Assembly: GCA_038144955.1 (NCBI GenBank)
Contig: JAYQOT010000044.1
Coordinates: 1 to 21,295, forward strand
Direction of reading: 5' to 3'
From: Ga0077527 sp038144955
Lineage (GTDB): Bacteria; Pseudomonadota; Gammaproteobacteria; Burkholderiales; SG8-41
Length of the DNA: 21,295 nt
Shown here: positions 7,304-13,982 of the stretch, piece after piece
How the letters are laid out: each line of letters begins with the position of its first letter
Numbering within the stretch: the first letter of the stretch is position 1
Position numbers and translations under genes: made by a program
Notes under the pieces: generated by a model
What the model saw: the letters and a program-made list of their open reading frames with translations, nothing else
Databases searched by the model: none
Told to the model about the DNA's origin: nothing

Positions 7304-8512
7304 ATGAATCAAGCTGCCGTGCCACCCGGTCCCTGGGTGGTCGTTGCCGTTGCCACTGTCGTGCAGATGATTGTGGCGATGTCCAATGTGCTGCTGCCGA
7401 CAATCGCACCGAAACTGGCCGAAATTCTCGGCGCGGATCCGGTGCTGATTGGCTACCAGGTCAGCCTGACCTTCGGCTCGGCGGCGCTGGCCACGATATA
7501 CGGCGGCAATGCGGTCCTGCGTTACGGGGCAGCGCGTGCCAGCCAGATGGCCATGCTGTGCTGTGTGGCGGGGATGGCGCTGTTCGCGTTTGCCAGCATT
7601 CCCGCGATTGCGCTGGGTTCGGTGGCCATCGGCATTGCCGCCGGCATGGTCAATCCGGCGGCTGCGCATCTGCTGGTGTCGCATACGCCGGGCGCGCGGC
7701 GCAACCTGATGTTTTCGATCAAGCAGACCGGTGTGCCGGTGGGCGGGGTCATCACTTCGCTGACCGCACCGGCGATTGCGGTGAATTTCGGCTACCAGTG
7801 GTCGCTGCTGCTGGTGAGTGTGCTGGCGCTGCTCATACTGGTGTTTACCCAGCGCCACCGCGCGACCTGGGATGCGGACAACGGCGCGACCGGAAAAGAG
7901 CAGCATTCCACTTTTGGCGGTGTCCCGCTGGTGGTACGCACGCCGAATCTGCGCTGGATTTCACTGGTGGCGCTGATTTTTTCCGCCATCCAGCGCTGCG
8001 TGATGAGTTTTACCGTGATCTATCTGGTCACGGAAAGGAACCTGGGGCTGATCGAAGCGGGAGTGCTGTTTTCGGTAGTGCAGGTCGGAGGTTCGGTGGC
8101 GCGGATCTGCTGGGGCTGGCTGGCGGACCGCCTGCGCAGCAGCATCGCGGTGCTGGCGATCATAGGTGTCGTTGCCGCCTGCGCCATCCTCGCCATGCTG
8201 TATGGGGATGTCAACAACAAGATATTGATTTATATGGTATTTTTTATACTTGGCGCGACTTCGCTGGGCTGGAATGGGGTATTCCATGCGGAGGGTGCGA
8301 GGTTGAGTCCGCCCGGACTGGTGAGCATGGTTGCTGCGGGGACTACATTTTTCGTGTTTGGCGGCGTGCTGCTGGGACCGGCATTGTTCGCGTTGGTCTA
8401 CGGGGTGATGAATAGTTACGCGCTGACATTCCAGCTGATGCTGATTCCTTCACTGATCGCGTTGATGCTGCTCGAGGCTGCGCGCCGCGCCACGCCACCG
8501 GAAAAGCAGTGA
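7304..8512 (+). CDS. MFS transporter, first of three tandem paralogues
   Basis: A 402-residue major facilitator superfamily permease with about 12 predicted membrane segments; the first spans about residues 11-35 (VVVAVATVVQMIVAMSNVLLP). Landmarks shared with the next two genes are IGYQVSLTFGSA (49-60), SIKQTGVPVGG (138-148), and the late WNG/SPPG pair in LGWNGVFHAEGARLSPPG. The chosen ATG gives a short N-terminal tail before helix 1, as in its paralogues. No Shine-Dalgarno precedes it; the leader instead carries a pyrimidine run TCCTCCTCCT, so initiation may be weak or leaderless-like. The stop overlaps the next start as GTGA. It is the first gene of a four-gene membrane operon facing the catabolic operon. 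A role in moving substrates, intermediates or products of that pathway is inference only. Confidence 0.9.
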   Translation: MNQAAVPPGPWVVVAVATVVQMIVAMSNVLLPTIAPKLAEILGADPVLIGYQVSLTFGSAALATIYGGNAVLRYGAARASQMAMLCCVAGMALFAFASIPAIALGSVAIGIAAGMVNPAAAHLLVSHTPGARRNLMFSIKQTGVPVGGVITSLTAPAIAVNFGYQWSLLLVSVLALLILVFTQRHRATWDADNGATGKEQHSTFGGVPLVVRTPNLRWISLVALIFSAIQRCVMSFTVIYLVTERNLGLIEAGVLFSVVQVGGSVARICWGWLADRLRSSIAVLAIIGVVAACAILAMLYGDVNNKILIYMVFFILGATSLGWNGVFHAEGARLSPPGLVSMVAAGTTFFVFGGVLLGPALFALVYGVMNSYALTFQLMLIPSLIALMLLEAARRATPPEKQ

Positions 8513-9711
8513 CAACCCCGCCTTCAATGACGGTCGTATTGCTGGCGGCCACGCTGTCGCAGGCGGCTTCCGCCATGGGCATCGCGATATTCCCGGTGCT
8601 GGCGCCGCAGCTGGCGGAGATGCTCGGGGTTGATGCATCGCTGGTCGGTTACCAGATCAGCATACTGTTCGGCGCAGCGCTGCTGGCTTCGAGCATGGTC
8701 GGTACCGTCGTGCTGCGCTGGGGCGCCTGCCGCTCGATGGAATGGGCCTGCTGGCTGGCCGCAGCAGGCATGGCCATCGCGCTGGGCGGAACCCTGTTGT
8801 TGATGCCGCTGGCAGCGGTGTTCATTGGCGCCAGCAATGCCCTGGCCGCAGCGGGTGCGGCGCATATCCTGTTCCGGTTCAGTGAACCACGGAACCGCAA
8901 CCTCGTGTATTCGATCAAGCAGGCCGGGGTGCCGCTGGGCTGGGCGACCATCGCGCTGATCGCGCCTTGGCTGACGGTGACATTCGGCTGGCGTTCGTCG
9001 ATGTTGCTGGTGCTGATCTATTCGGCGGCTTGCGCGTTGTGGCTGGGCCGTTACCGGGTGTTCTGGGATGACGATCGCGATCCTGGCGCCGCCTCCAGGA
9101 CCAGCGTGGTGACCGGACTGCAGGTGCTGTGGCGCTATCCGGCCCTGCGTTATCTGTCGATCGCCGCGTTCTTCTTTTCCTTCGTCCAGCTCTGCCTAGG
9201 CTCCTTTACCGTCAACCTGCTGGTGCAGGAAGTCGGCTACAGCCTCGTCGCCGCCGGGGTGATGCTCTCCTTGGTGCAGGCTTCAGGGATGTGCGGGCGC
9301 ATGGTCTTTGGCTGGGTGGCCGATCGCGTCGGCAATGCCGTCGCGGTACTGCTGCTGACCAATCTGCTGGCCGGGCTGTGTTGCGCATTGATATTGCTGT
9401 TGCCGCTGGGCTGGCCGGTTGCAGTGCTGACCGTGTTCTACATCGTATTCGGACTGGTGGGCTACGGCTGGAACGGCATCATGCATGCGCAGATCGCGCG
9501 GCTCAGCCCGCAGGGAATGGTCAGCGTGGTCACCGGCGGCATGATGATGTGGGTATTCGCCGGCATCCTGGCCGGTCCCTCGCTGTTTGCGACTGCGTAC
9601 CGGGTGACCGGCAGCTATGTGACGACCTACGGCGGCGTTGCGCTGGTCGCGCTGGCCGGTGCCGTGGTGGTGTGGATTGCACGCGGCGCGATGCAGCGGG
9701 CGCAGGTATGA
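8509..9711 (+). CDS. MFS transporter, second of three tandem paralogues
   Basis: A 400-residue MFS permease starting with GTG inside a GTGA overlap with the preceding gene; an in-frame ATG at 8527 is a possible alternative. The architecture is that of its neighbours: VGYQISILFGAA (47-58), SIKQAGVPLGW (135-145), then GYGWNGIMHAQIARLSPQG and VVTGGMMMWVFAGILAGPS near the C terminus. The cytoplasmic loop after helix 6 contains an acidic patch (FWDDDRDPGAA) also present in the third paralogue (AWDDDRN), whereas the first has a weaker version (TWDADNG). Copies two and three thus look more closely related to each other than to copy one. Its end overlaps the third gene by ATGA. Substrate unknown. Confidence 0.9.
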   Translation: MTTPPSMTVVLLAATLSQAASAMGIAIFPVLAPQLAEMLGVDASLVGYQISILFGAALLASSMVGTVVLRWGACRSMEWACWLAAAGMAIALGGTLLLMPLAAVFIGASNALAAAGAAHILFRFSEPRNRNLVYSIKQAGVPLGWATIALIAPWLTVTFGWRSSMLLVLIYSAACALWLGRYRVFWDDDRDPGAASRTSVVTGLQVLWRYPALRYLSIAAFFFSFVQLCLGSFTVNLLVQEVGYSLVAAGVMLSLVQASGMCGRMVFGWVADRVGNAVAVLLLTNLLAGLCCALILLLPLGWPVAVLTVFYIVFGLVGYGWNGIMHAQIARLSPQGMVSVVTGGMMMWVFAGILAGPSLFATAYRVTGSYVTTYGGVALVALAGAVVVWIARGAMQRAQV

Positions 9712-10916
9712 GCATACCAACTGCATCGCCGGTGATCGCGGTGGTTGCCGCGACTACCGCGGCCCAGGTGGCCGGGGCGATGGGCGCCGCGGTATTCCCG
9801 GTTGTGGCGCCGGAACTGGCGCGCGGACTATCGCTTGAGGTGTCTTCGATTGGTTACCAGATGAGCGTGATTTACGGCTCGGCGATGCTCGGTTCGATGC
9901 TGCTGACCTGGCTGGTTGGCCGCTATGGTGGTTGTCGCACGACGCAGATCGGCATGGCCTGCTGCGTCGCGGGGATGGCGATCGGACTGCAGGCGAGCAT
10001 ACCGGCTCTGCTGATTGCATCGATCCTGATCGGACTCGGGATGAGCATCAACCTGCCGGCGGCAGGCCACCTGCTGTTCCGCTTCAGTCCGCCGCGGCAC
10101 CGCAACTTCATTTTTTCGCTCAAACAAACCGGCGTGCCGCTGGCGTGGGCGCTGATGGCGCTCATTGCGCCGGTAGTCACGCTGACCTGGGGCTGGCGCT
10201 GGGCGCTGGTGCTGGTACTTTTATCGGCGCTGGCGACTTTGCTGGTGATGCAGCCGGTGCGCGAAGCCTGGGACGATGACCGCAATTCCGCGCAGGCGGT
10301 CCAAGTGCGGGTTTTCGAAGGCTTGCAGCTGGTGTGGCGGATTCCGGTATTGCGCTGGCTGGGTGTCGCTTCGTTTTGCCTGGCCTTCATGCAACTGTGC
10401 GTCAGTACGTTCACCGTGATCATGCTGGTGGACGAGGCCGGCTACACGCTGATTGAAGCAGGACTGATGCTTTCCGTGGCCCAGATTGCGGGGGTTCTCG
10501 GCCGTATCGGCTGGGGCTGGCTTGCCGATCGCACCGGCGACAGCCTGCGCATGCTGCAGTACCTGACGTTGATTTCCCTGGTGTGCTGCCTGTTGCTGGC
10601 TTTTCTGCAGCCGGGCTGGCCGGCAGTGCTGATTGGCCTGCTGTTCGCGGTGTTCGGCGCAACGGCGATCGGCTGGAACGGTCTGTATACGGCCGAAGTC
10701 GCGCGCTGCAGTCCCTCGGGACAGGTCAGCGTGGTCACCGGTGGCGCGATGGTGTGGAATTTTGCCGGGATCCTTGTCGGGCCGACGGCATTCACGCTGG
10801 TCTACCAGCTGACCGGCAGTTATGCGCGGACGTTCGGCTTCATTGCTTTCATTGCAGTGGCCACGCTGGCGGCACTCCATGCCGGCCAGCGCGCCGTGCG
10901 CAAGGGGGCGGGGTGA
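9708..10916 (+). CDS. MFS transporter, third of three tandem paralogues
   Basis: A 402-residue MFS permease. The frame is open far upstream (from 9129), but the true start is the ATG at 9708 inside an ATGA overlap with the second copy. From there the product begins MSIPTASPVIAVVAATTAAQ and aligns with its paralogues from the first helix on. Shared landmarks are IGYQMSVIYGSA (48-59), SLKQTGVPLAW (137-147), AIGWNGLYTAEVARCSPSG and VVTGGAMVWNFAGILVGPT. The stop overlaps the TSUP start by one base (TGATG). Function and substrate are unknown; coupling to the other membrane genes implies coordinated production. Confidence 0.9.
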   Translation: MSIPTASPVIAVVAATTAAQVAGAMGAAVFPVVAPELARGLSLEVSSIGYQMSVIYGSAMLGSMLLTWLVGRYGGCRTTQIGMACCVAGMAIGLQASIPALLIASILIGLGMSINLPAAGHLLFRFSPPRHRNFIFSLKQTGVPLAWALMALIAPVVTLTWGWRWALVLVLLSALATLLVMQPVREAWDDDRNSAQAVQVRVFEGLQLVWRIPVLRWLGVASFCLAFMQLCVSTFTVIMLVDEAGYTLIEAGLMLSVAQIAGVLGRIGWGWLADRTGDSLRMLQYLTLISLVCCLLLAFLQPGWPAVLIGLLFAVFGATAIGWNGLYTAEVARCSPSGQVSVVTGGAMVWNFAGILVGPTAFTLVYQLTGSYARTFGFIAFIAVATLAALHAGQRAVRKGAG

Positions 10917-11662
10917 TGGAATCAATCAGTAACTGGCAGATGCTGTTCAGCGCGGCGGTCATCGTCGTGGCATTCGCCGTGCGTGGTGGTGCGGGTTTCG
11001 GCGGTGGTGCCGTCGCAGTGCCGCTGCTGTCGCTGGTTTTTCCGGTCCAGCTCACGGTGCCGGTGGTGACCGTGCTCAACATGCTGTCATCGATCGGCCA
11101 CGGCATTGTCGACTGGCGGAAAATCGCCTGGCAGCAGATCTGGCGGATATTGCCGGGCAGCCTGCTCGGAGTTTTCATCGGCATCTACCTGCTGTCACTG
11201 ATCGATCCGCTGCCGCTGGCGAAGGCGCTGGGGGCATTTGTGGTGCTTTACGCGATTTACGTGCTGGTGTTCGCCAATCGCACTCCGGTCATTCCGCAGC
11301 GCTGGCTGCTGGTCGCGGCGGGTGTCATCAGCATGACCGCGGGGATCATCGGCTCGCTGTTCGGGGGTGCCGCAGGTCCGGTGTACGTGATCTATCTGAA
11401 TACGGTGCGGCTGGGGAAGGACGCGTTCCGCGTAACCATCACCACCATCATGCTGTTCCAGGGGTTGACGCGGATAGCGGGTTACGCGGCTCTGGGACTG
11501 TATGACACCAAGGTGCTGACCCTGCTGGCGTTGGCAGTGCCGGTGATGGTGCTGGGTTCGTGGCTGGGTGCGCGCGTGGTGCGCAGGCTGAATCAGGAAC
11601 TGTTCAACCGCGCGATCGCGGGAGCATTGCTGGTGAGCGGAGCAGCGTTGCTGCTCAAATAG
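10916..11662 (+). CDS. TauE/SafE (TSUP) family membrane permease
   Basis: A 248-residue membrane protein of the TauE/SafE/TSUP family, proposed exporters or importers of sulfonates, sulfoacetate or other small organic anions. The frame is open from 10583, but the ATG at 10916 is preferred: it lies in a TGATG overlap with the last MFS gene and gives a normal family start. The family's internal two-fold repeat is visible as glycine-rich motifs in each half: GGAGFGGGAVAVPLLS near residues 24-39 and GSLFGGAAGPVYVIYL near 145-160. About seven to eight hydrophobic segments are present. It closes the four-gene transporter operon, and only 33 bases separate its stop from the stop of the convergent 46-codon gene. 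Family call secure; substrate unknown. Confidence 0.9.
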   Translation: MESISNWQMLFSAAVIVVAFAVRGGAGFGGGAVAVPLLSLVFPVQLTVPVVTVLNMLSSIGHGIVDWRKIAWQQIWRILPGSLLGVFIGIYLLSLIDPLPLAKALGAFVVLYAIYVLVFANRTPVIPQRWLLVAAGVISMTAGIIGSLFGGAAGPVYVIYLNTVRLGKDAFRVTITTIMLFQGLTRIAGYAALGLYDTKVLTLLALAVPVMVLGSWLGARVVRRLNQELFNRAIAGALLVSGAALLLK

Positions 11663-11695
11663 TGCGGGAAACCCTGCTGTTGCCGGTTGCGGCCG

Positions 11696-11836
11696 TTAAC
11701 GCAGGAAAATGACTACCGGGAAAACCGCCGCGGCCACGACGAGGACCATCCATTCCATCCGGTTGCGCTTGAGCCAGCCGGTGAAGTGCAAAACCAGCAC
11801 GACGGCGGCAATCACATAGAACGCGTAGAACAGCAT
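11696..11836 (-). CDS. Small 46-residue two-helix membrane protein of unknown function
   Basis: This 47-codon frame (ATG at 11836, TAA at 11696) encodes a hydrophobic peptide: a first helix over residues 2-18, a basic turn WLKRNRMEW (21-29) and a second helix over 30-45 ending FLR. The hairpin with a positively charged loop predicts both termini on the periplasmic side if the positive-inside rule holds. Support for a real gene: AAGGG at 11846-11850 lies nine bases before the ATG, and a promoter-like pair TTGGAA/TATATC lies just upstream of that. Nothing else is encoded in the interval. I do not recognise the family, and no function can be given. It is monocistronic and convergent with the TSUP gene. 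Confidence 0.65.
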   Translation of the reverse strand: MLFYAFYVIAAVVLVLHFTGWLKRNRMEWMVLVVAAAVFPVVIFLR

Positions 11837-11865
11837 TGTTGTTTTCCCTTGTATTTTTCCCGGAG

Positions 11866-11893
11866 GATATACGATTTTCTCCTAGCTTTCCAA
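11866..11893 (-). promoter_or_regulatory. Sigma70-like promoter for the 46-residue membrane protein
   Basis: Reading the minus strand, TTGGAA (11893-11888) and TATATC (11871-11866) are separated by 16 bases. A transcript starting near 11859 would have a leader of about 22 bases carrying the AAGGG Shine-Dalgarno before the ATG at 11836. The elements match consensus at four of six (-35) and five of six (-10) positions. This is prediction by eye only. Confidence 0.4.
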
Positions 11894-11978
11894 TTCAGGA
11901 CGGCGATGAGGGACCATTTCACGGCCTGTTAAACAGCGCTGCACGAAAGATGTTGCTGATTTTTTTTGCCTGAAGGGA

Positions 11979-11998
11979 TTGCACTGCATGCGGTGCAA
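11979..11998. promoter_or_regulatory. 20-base near-perfect palindrome TTGCACTGCATGCGGTGCAA
   Basis: Every position is self-complementary except one pair (T11984 against G11993). The core GCATGC and the outer arms TTGCAC/GTGCAA are exact. The length and symmetry suit a dimeric DNA-binding protein. It lies between the divergent 46-codon gene and the ParA gene, about 278 bases before the latter. Which gene it controls, if any, is unknown. Confidence 0.45.
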
Positions 11999-12053
11999 CC
12001 ATAATGTGCTGCGCGAGTTCGGTTGTTATGTCGAACCCGAAGAAAGGGAGGGC

Positions 12054-12092
12054 TGAGGTCAAAGCGCGTCAGGGCAATTGACCTCATGAGGT
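12054..12092. promoter_or_regulatory. Cluster of three TGAGGT/ACCTCA half-sites overlapping a possible -35 element
   Basis: TGAGGTCAA (12054-12062) and TTGACCTCA (12078-12086) are exact reverse complements with a 15-base spacer. The second arm runs straight into TGAGGT (12087-12092), so 12081-12092 is itself a 12-base perfect palindrome (ACCTCATGAGGT). The two direct copies of TGAGGT are 33 bases apart, about three helical turns. TTGACC at 12078-12083 could be a -35 box with TCAAAT at 12100-12105 as a weak -10, which would place the sites where a repressor would act. The promoter is uncertain; the repeats are exact. Confidence 0.5.
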
Positions 12093-12275
12093 GTTCGATT
12101 CAAATTATTGTTTTTTAAGGAATTTAATTTACCCCAATTGCTGATTCGGCATGGAATGCGAAGCGGTGACCGGTAGTTGGGTGATTTTTCTCACGTCGTT
12201 CGGCAAATCAGGGTTGCCAAGGCACTGATTTACATAGCAAAATGACCCTCCGCGCAAGGCTGTGGGGGAGGCCAA

Positions 12276-13178
12276 GTGGCACGTATTGCAATATTCAATC
12301 AGAAGGGCGGCGTGGGTAAAACCACTACGACGCTCAATCTCGCAGGATTGCTGGCACGGCGCGGTGCCGATCCTCTGGTGATCGATCTCGATCCGCAGGC
12401 CCACCTGACCGGTGTTTGTGGCGTTGCGGTTCCGCGCGCTGAGGCCAGTCTCTATGGTCTGTATGCACATGGCGCGCCGGTTTTGGCCTTGTCATGCACC
12501 ACCCGCAATGGCTGGCAGCTGGTGCCCTCGCACATCGAGCTTTCGAAAGTGGACACCCAGTTTGGCAAGGGACCGACCGTGCTCAACAAGCTGGCCTCGG
12601 CGCTGGAGCGCGAAACCCCGGCTCGCCCGGTGTTGATGGATGCCTGTCCGATGCTGGGCGTGCTGTCCCTGAGCAGCGTGTTCGCCGCTGACGGCGTCAT
12701 CATTCCGATTTCCACTGACTATCTGGCGATGAAGGGAGCGATCCAGATGGAACGTACCCTGAAGGCGCTCGAACAGGTGCTGAAGCGCCGGGTGCCGCGG
12801 CGCTATCTGATCACGCGTTACGATTCACGGCGCAAGATGTCCGTGGATATCGAGCAGCAGTTGCGTGAACGCTATGGCGAGGAAGTCTGTGCGACCCGGA
12901 TCGCCGAGAATGTCAGTCTTGCGGAAAGTCCGGCGTGCAATCAGGACGTGTTCGAGCACGCACCAGCCAGTCGCGGTGCACGTCATTACGAGCAACTGCT
13001 CGAGGAACTGATTTCATCGGGCTTCATCCGACTCAAGGTTGCCGAGGGCAAACCTTCAACGAGGGCGGTTCCGCCAGGAGCCCGGATTGCGCTGGCCAAG
13101 GAGCAGGAGGCCGCCTTGCAGAGGAGTGTTGCCGCGGGACTGCGCCTGGTCCATCCGCGTCGTACCGGCACTACCTGA
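12276..13178 (+). CDS. Orphan ParA/MinD-type P-loop ATPase
   Basis: A 300-residue ParA-superfamily ATPase of the kind that forms dynamic patterns on the nucleoid to position plasmids, chromosomes or protein assemblies. The GTG start follows a good GGGGAGG Shine-Dalgarno. Motifs: deviant Walker A KGGVGKTT (10-17), switch I DLDPQAHLT (37-45), Walker B PVLMD with D122 followed by ACPMLG where DCPP-like is commoner, and the conserved late segment IAENVSLAESPACNQDVFEHAPASRGARHY (209-238). Family members usually end soon after this; here about 50 more residues follow, rich in Arg, Lys and Ala. There is no N-terminal helix-turn-helix. No parB-like gene or parS-like 16-mer is nearby, so the cargo or partner is unknown. 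Its neighbour to the right is convergent and not co-transcribed. Confidence 0.88.
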   Translation: MARIAIFNQKGGVGKTTTTLNLAGLLARRGADPLVIDLDPQAHLTGVCGVAVPRAEASLYGLYAHGAPVLALSCTTRNGWQLVPSHIELSKVDTQFGKGPTVLNKLASALERETPARPVLMDACPMLGVLSLSSVFAADGVIIPISTDYLAMKGAIQMERTLKALEQVLKRRVPRRYLITRYDSRRKMSVDIEQQLRERYGEEVCATRIAENVSLAESPACNQDVFEHAPASRGARHYEQLLEELISSGFIRLKVAEGKPSTRAVPPGARIALAKEQEAALQRSVAAGLRLVHPRRTGTT

Positions 13179-13191
13179 CCCGGTAAAAACC

Positions 13192-13422
13192 TCAGCGTGA
13201 ATCGTCCTGTTTGCTGATCAGGGAGATCATGCTTTCCAGGTCGACACCTTCGCCGCGATTGCCGGTGGCCAGTTCCGTGCATTCGAGAATTTCACAATGC
13301 TGGTAAATCTGACGGATTCTTGATTCGGCTTCTTCACGGGTGCGCGCCTGTACCGCAAGATTTTCCACCACCATCCCGCCCCGGGTCTTGATTTTGAATC
13401 CGAATTTGGTCATGGCGGTCAT
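13192..13422 (-). CDS. Small conserved-type hypothetical protein (76 residues)
   Basis: A 76-residue soluble protein starting MTAMTKFGFKIKTRGGMVVENL. The second methionine (ATG at 13413) is an equally plausible start, since the recognisable part begins TKFGFKIKTRGG. It has a beta-hairpin-like start, an amphipathic helix TREEAESRIRQIYQHC and a strand EILECTEL, which suggests a small alpha/beta fold. An acidic, probably flexible tail follows. It is placed 21 bases after the gamma carbonic anhydrase stop on the same strand and is probably co-transcribed with it. I recall similar short proteins in betaproteobacteria but know no function. Its stop lies 13 bases from the stop of the convergent ParA gene. 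Confidence 0.7.
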   Translation of the reverse strand: MTAMTKFGFKIKTRGGMVVENLAVQARTREEAESRIRQIYQHCEILECTELATGNRGEGVDLESMISLISKQDDSR

Positions 13423-13443
13423 GGTGGCTGTATCCGGGGATTT

Positions 13444-13968
13444 TCAGTCAGTGTCGGGCTTGAGGTCCGAGCGGAAACGTTTGAAGTTTTCCACGTAGCG
13501 CCCGGCTATGCCGTTGATCTGGCCGATCTGCTCCGGGGTCAGTTGCCTCACCACCTTGCCCGGTGCGCCGAGGACCAGTGAGCCATCCGGTATTTCCTTG
13601 CCTTCGCCGACAAAGGCGCCGGCACCGATCAGGCAGTTTTTTCCGATTTTTGCGCCGTTGAGGATGACCGCCTTGATGCCGACCAGGCTGCCTTCACCGA
13701 TGGTGCAGCCGTGAACCATGGCCATGTGACCGATGCTGACGTTTTTTTCGAGCGTCAGCGGAAAGCCCGGATCCGCATGCAGCACGGAACCATCCTGCAC
13801 CTGGGAATTCTCTCCGATGGTGATGGTCTCGTTGTCACCGCGCAGCACGCAGTTCCACCAGATGCTGGCATTGTTTTCCAGTACCACATCGCCGATGACC
13901 GTGGCATTGGGCGCAATCCAGTAATCGCCCTTGCAGACCACCTTGCGTTCTCCAAGCGAATATTTCAT
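13444..13968 (-). CDS. Gamma-class carbonic anhydrase-like hexapeptide-repeat protein (YrdA/PaaY group)
   Basis: A 174-residue left-handed beta-helix protein. Imperfect hexapeptide repeats run from about residue 18 to 125 (IAPNATVIGDVVL, ASIWWNCVLRGD, NVSIGHMAMVHGCTIGEGSLVGIKAVI). The three zinc-binding histidines of the gamma class fit H64, H81 and H86, with the typical five-residue step between the last two. A C-terminal helical tail (about 143-174) follows. The enzyme may hydrate CO2, but the YrdA/PaaY/CaiE group is often of unproven activity, and PaaY-like members act as thioesterases. The stop of the preceding gamma-glutamyltransferase-like gene is 14 bases upstream on the same strand. 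No signal peptide, so cytoplasmic. Confidence 0.88.
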   Translation of the reverse strand: MKYSLGERKVVCKGDYWIAPNATVIGDVVLENNASIWWNCVLRGDNETITIGENSQVQDGSVLHADPGFPLTLEKNVSIGHMAMVHGCTIGEGSLVGIKAVILNGAKIGKNCLIGAGAFVGEGKEIPDGSLVLGAPGKVVRQLTPEQIGQINGIAGRYVENFKRFRSDLKPDTD

Positions 13969-13982
13969 ATGTCGTTCCGCGA

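Larger units (their letters stand above)
11837..12275. other. 439-base noncoding region upstream of the ParA-type gene
   Basis: This is the longest gene-free stretch in the window and is more AT-rich than its surroundings in parts (for example 12101-12135). It holds the promoter and ribosome-binding site of the minus-strand 46-codon gene at its left end, a 20-base near-perfect palindrome at 11979-11998, a cluster of TGAGGT/ACCTCA half-sites at 12054-12092, and a possible ParA promoter (TTGCCA at 12214-12219 and CAAAAT at 12238-12243, spacer 18). Two tiny frames (22 codons from 11988, 25 codons from 12151) have no convincing support. No tRNA-like fold, intrinsic terminator or parS-type 16-mer was found. 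Confidence 0.6.

Noticed and set aside
9129..9707. A 193-codon upstream extension of the third MFS frame
   Set aside because: It overlaps the second MFS gene in another frame and reads as Arg/Gly-rich noise. The ATG at 9708 in an ATGA overlap gives a start aligned with the paralogues.
10583..10915. A 111-codon upstream extension of the TSUP frame
   Set aside because: It overlaps the third MFS gene, has no membrane-protein character, and the ATG at 10916 fits both the family and the TGATG coupling.
11988..12056. A 22-codon frame MRCNHNVLREFGC in the ParA upstream region
   Set aside because: Its start lies inside the 20-base palindrome, the SD spacing is poor, and nothing supports translation at this length.
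12276..13178. Plasmid or integrative-element partition locus
   Set aside because: No ParB, parS-like 16-mer, replication, integrase or conjugation gene is present, and the flanking genes look chromosomal.
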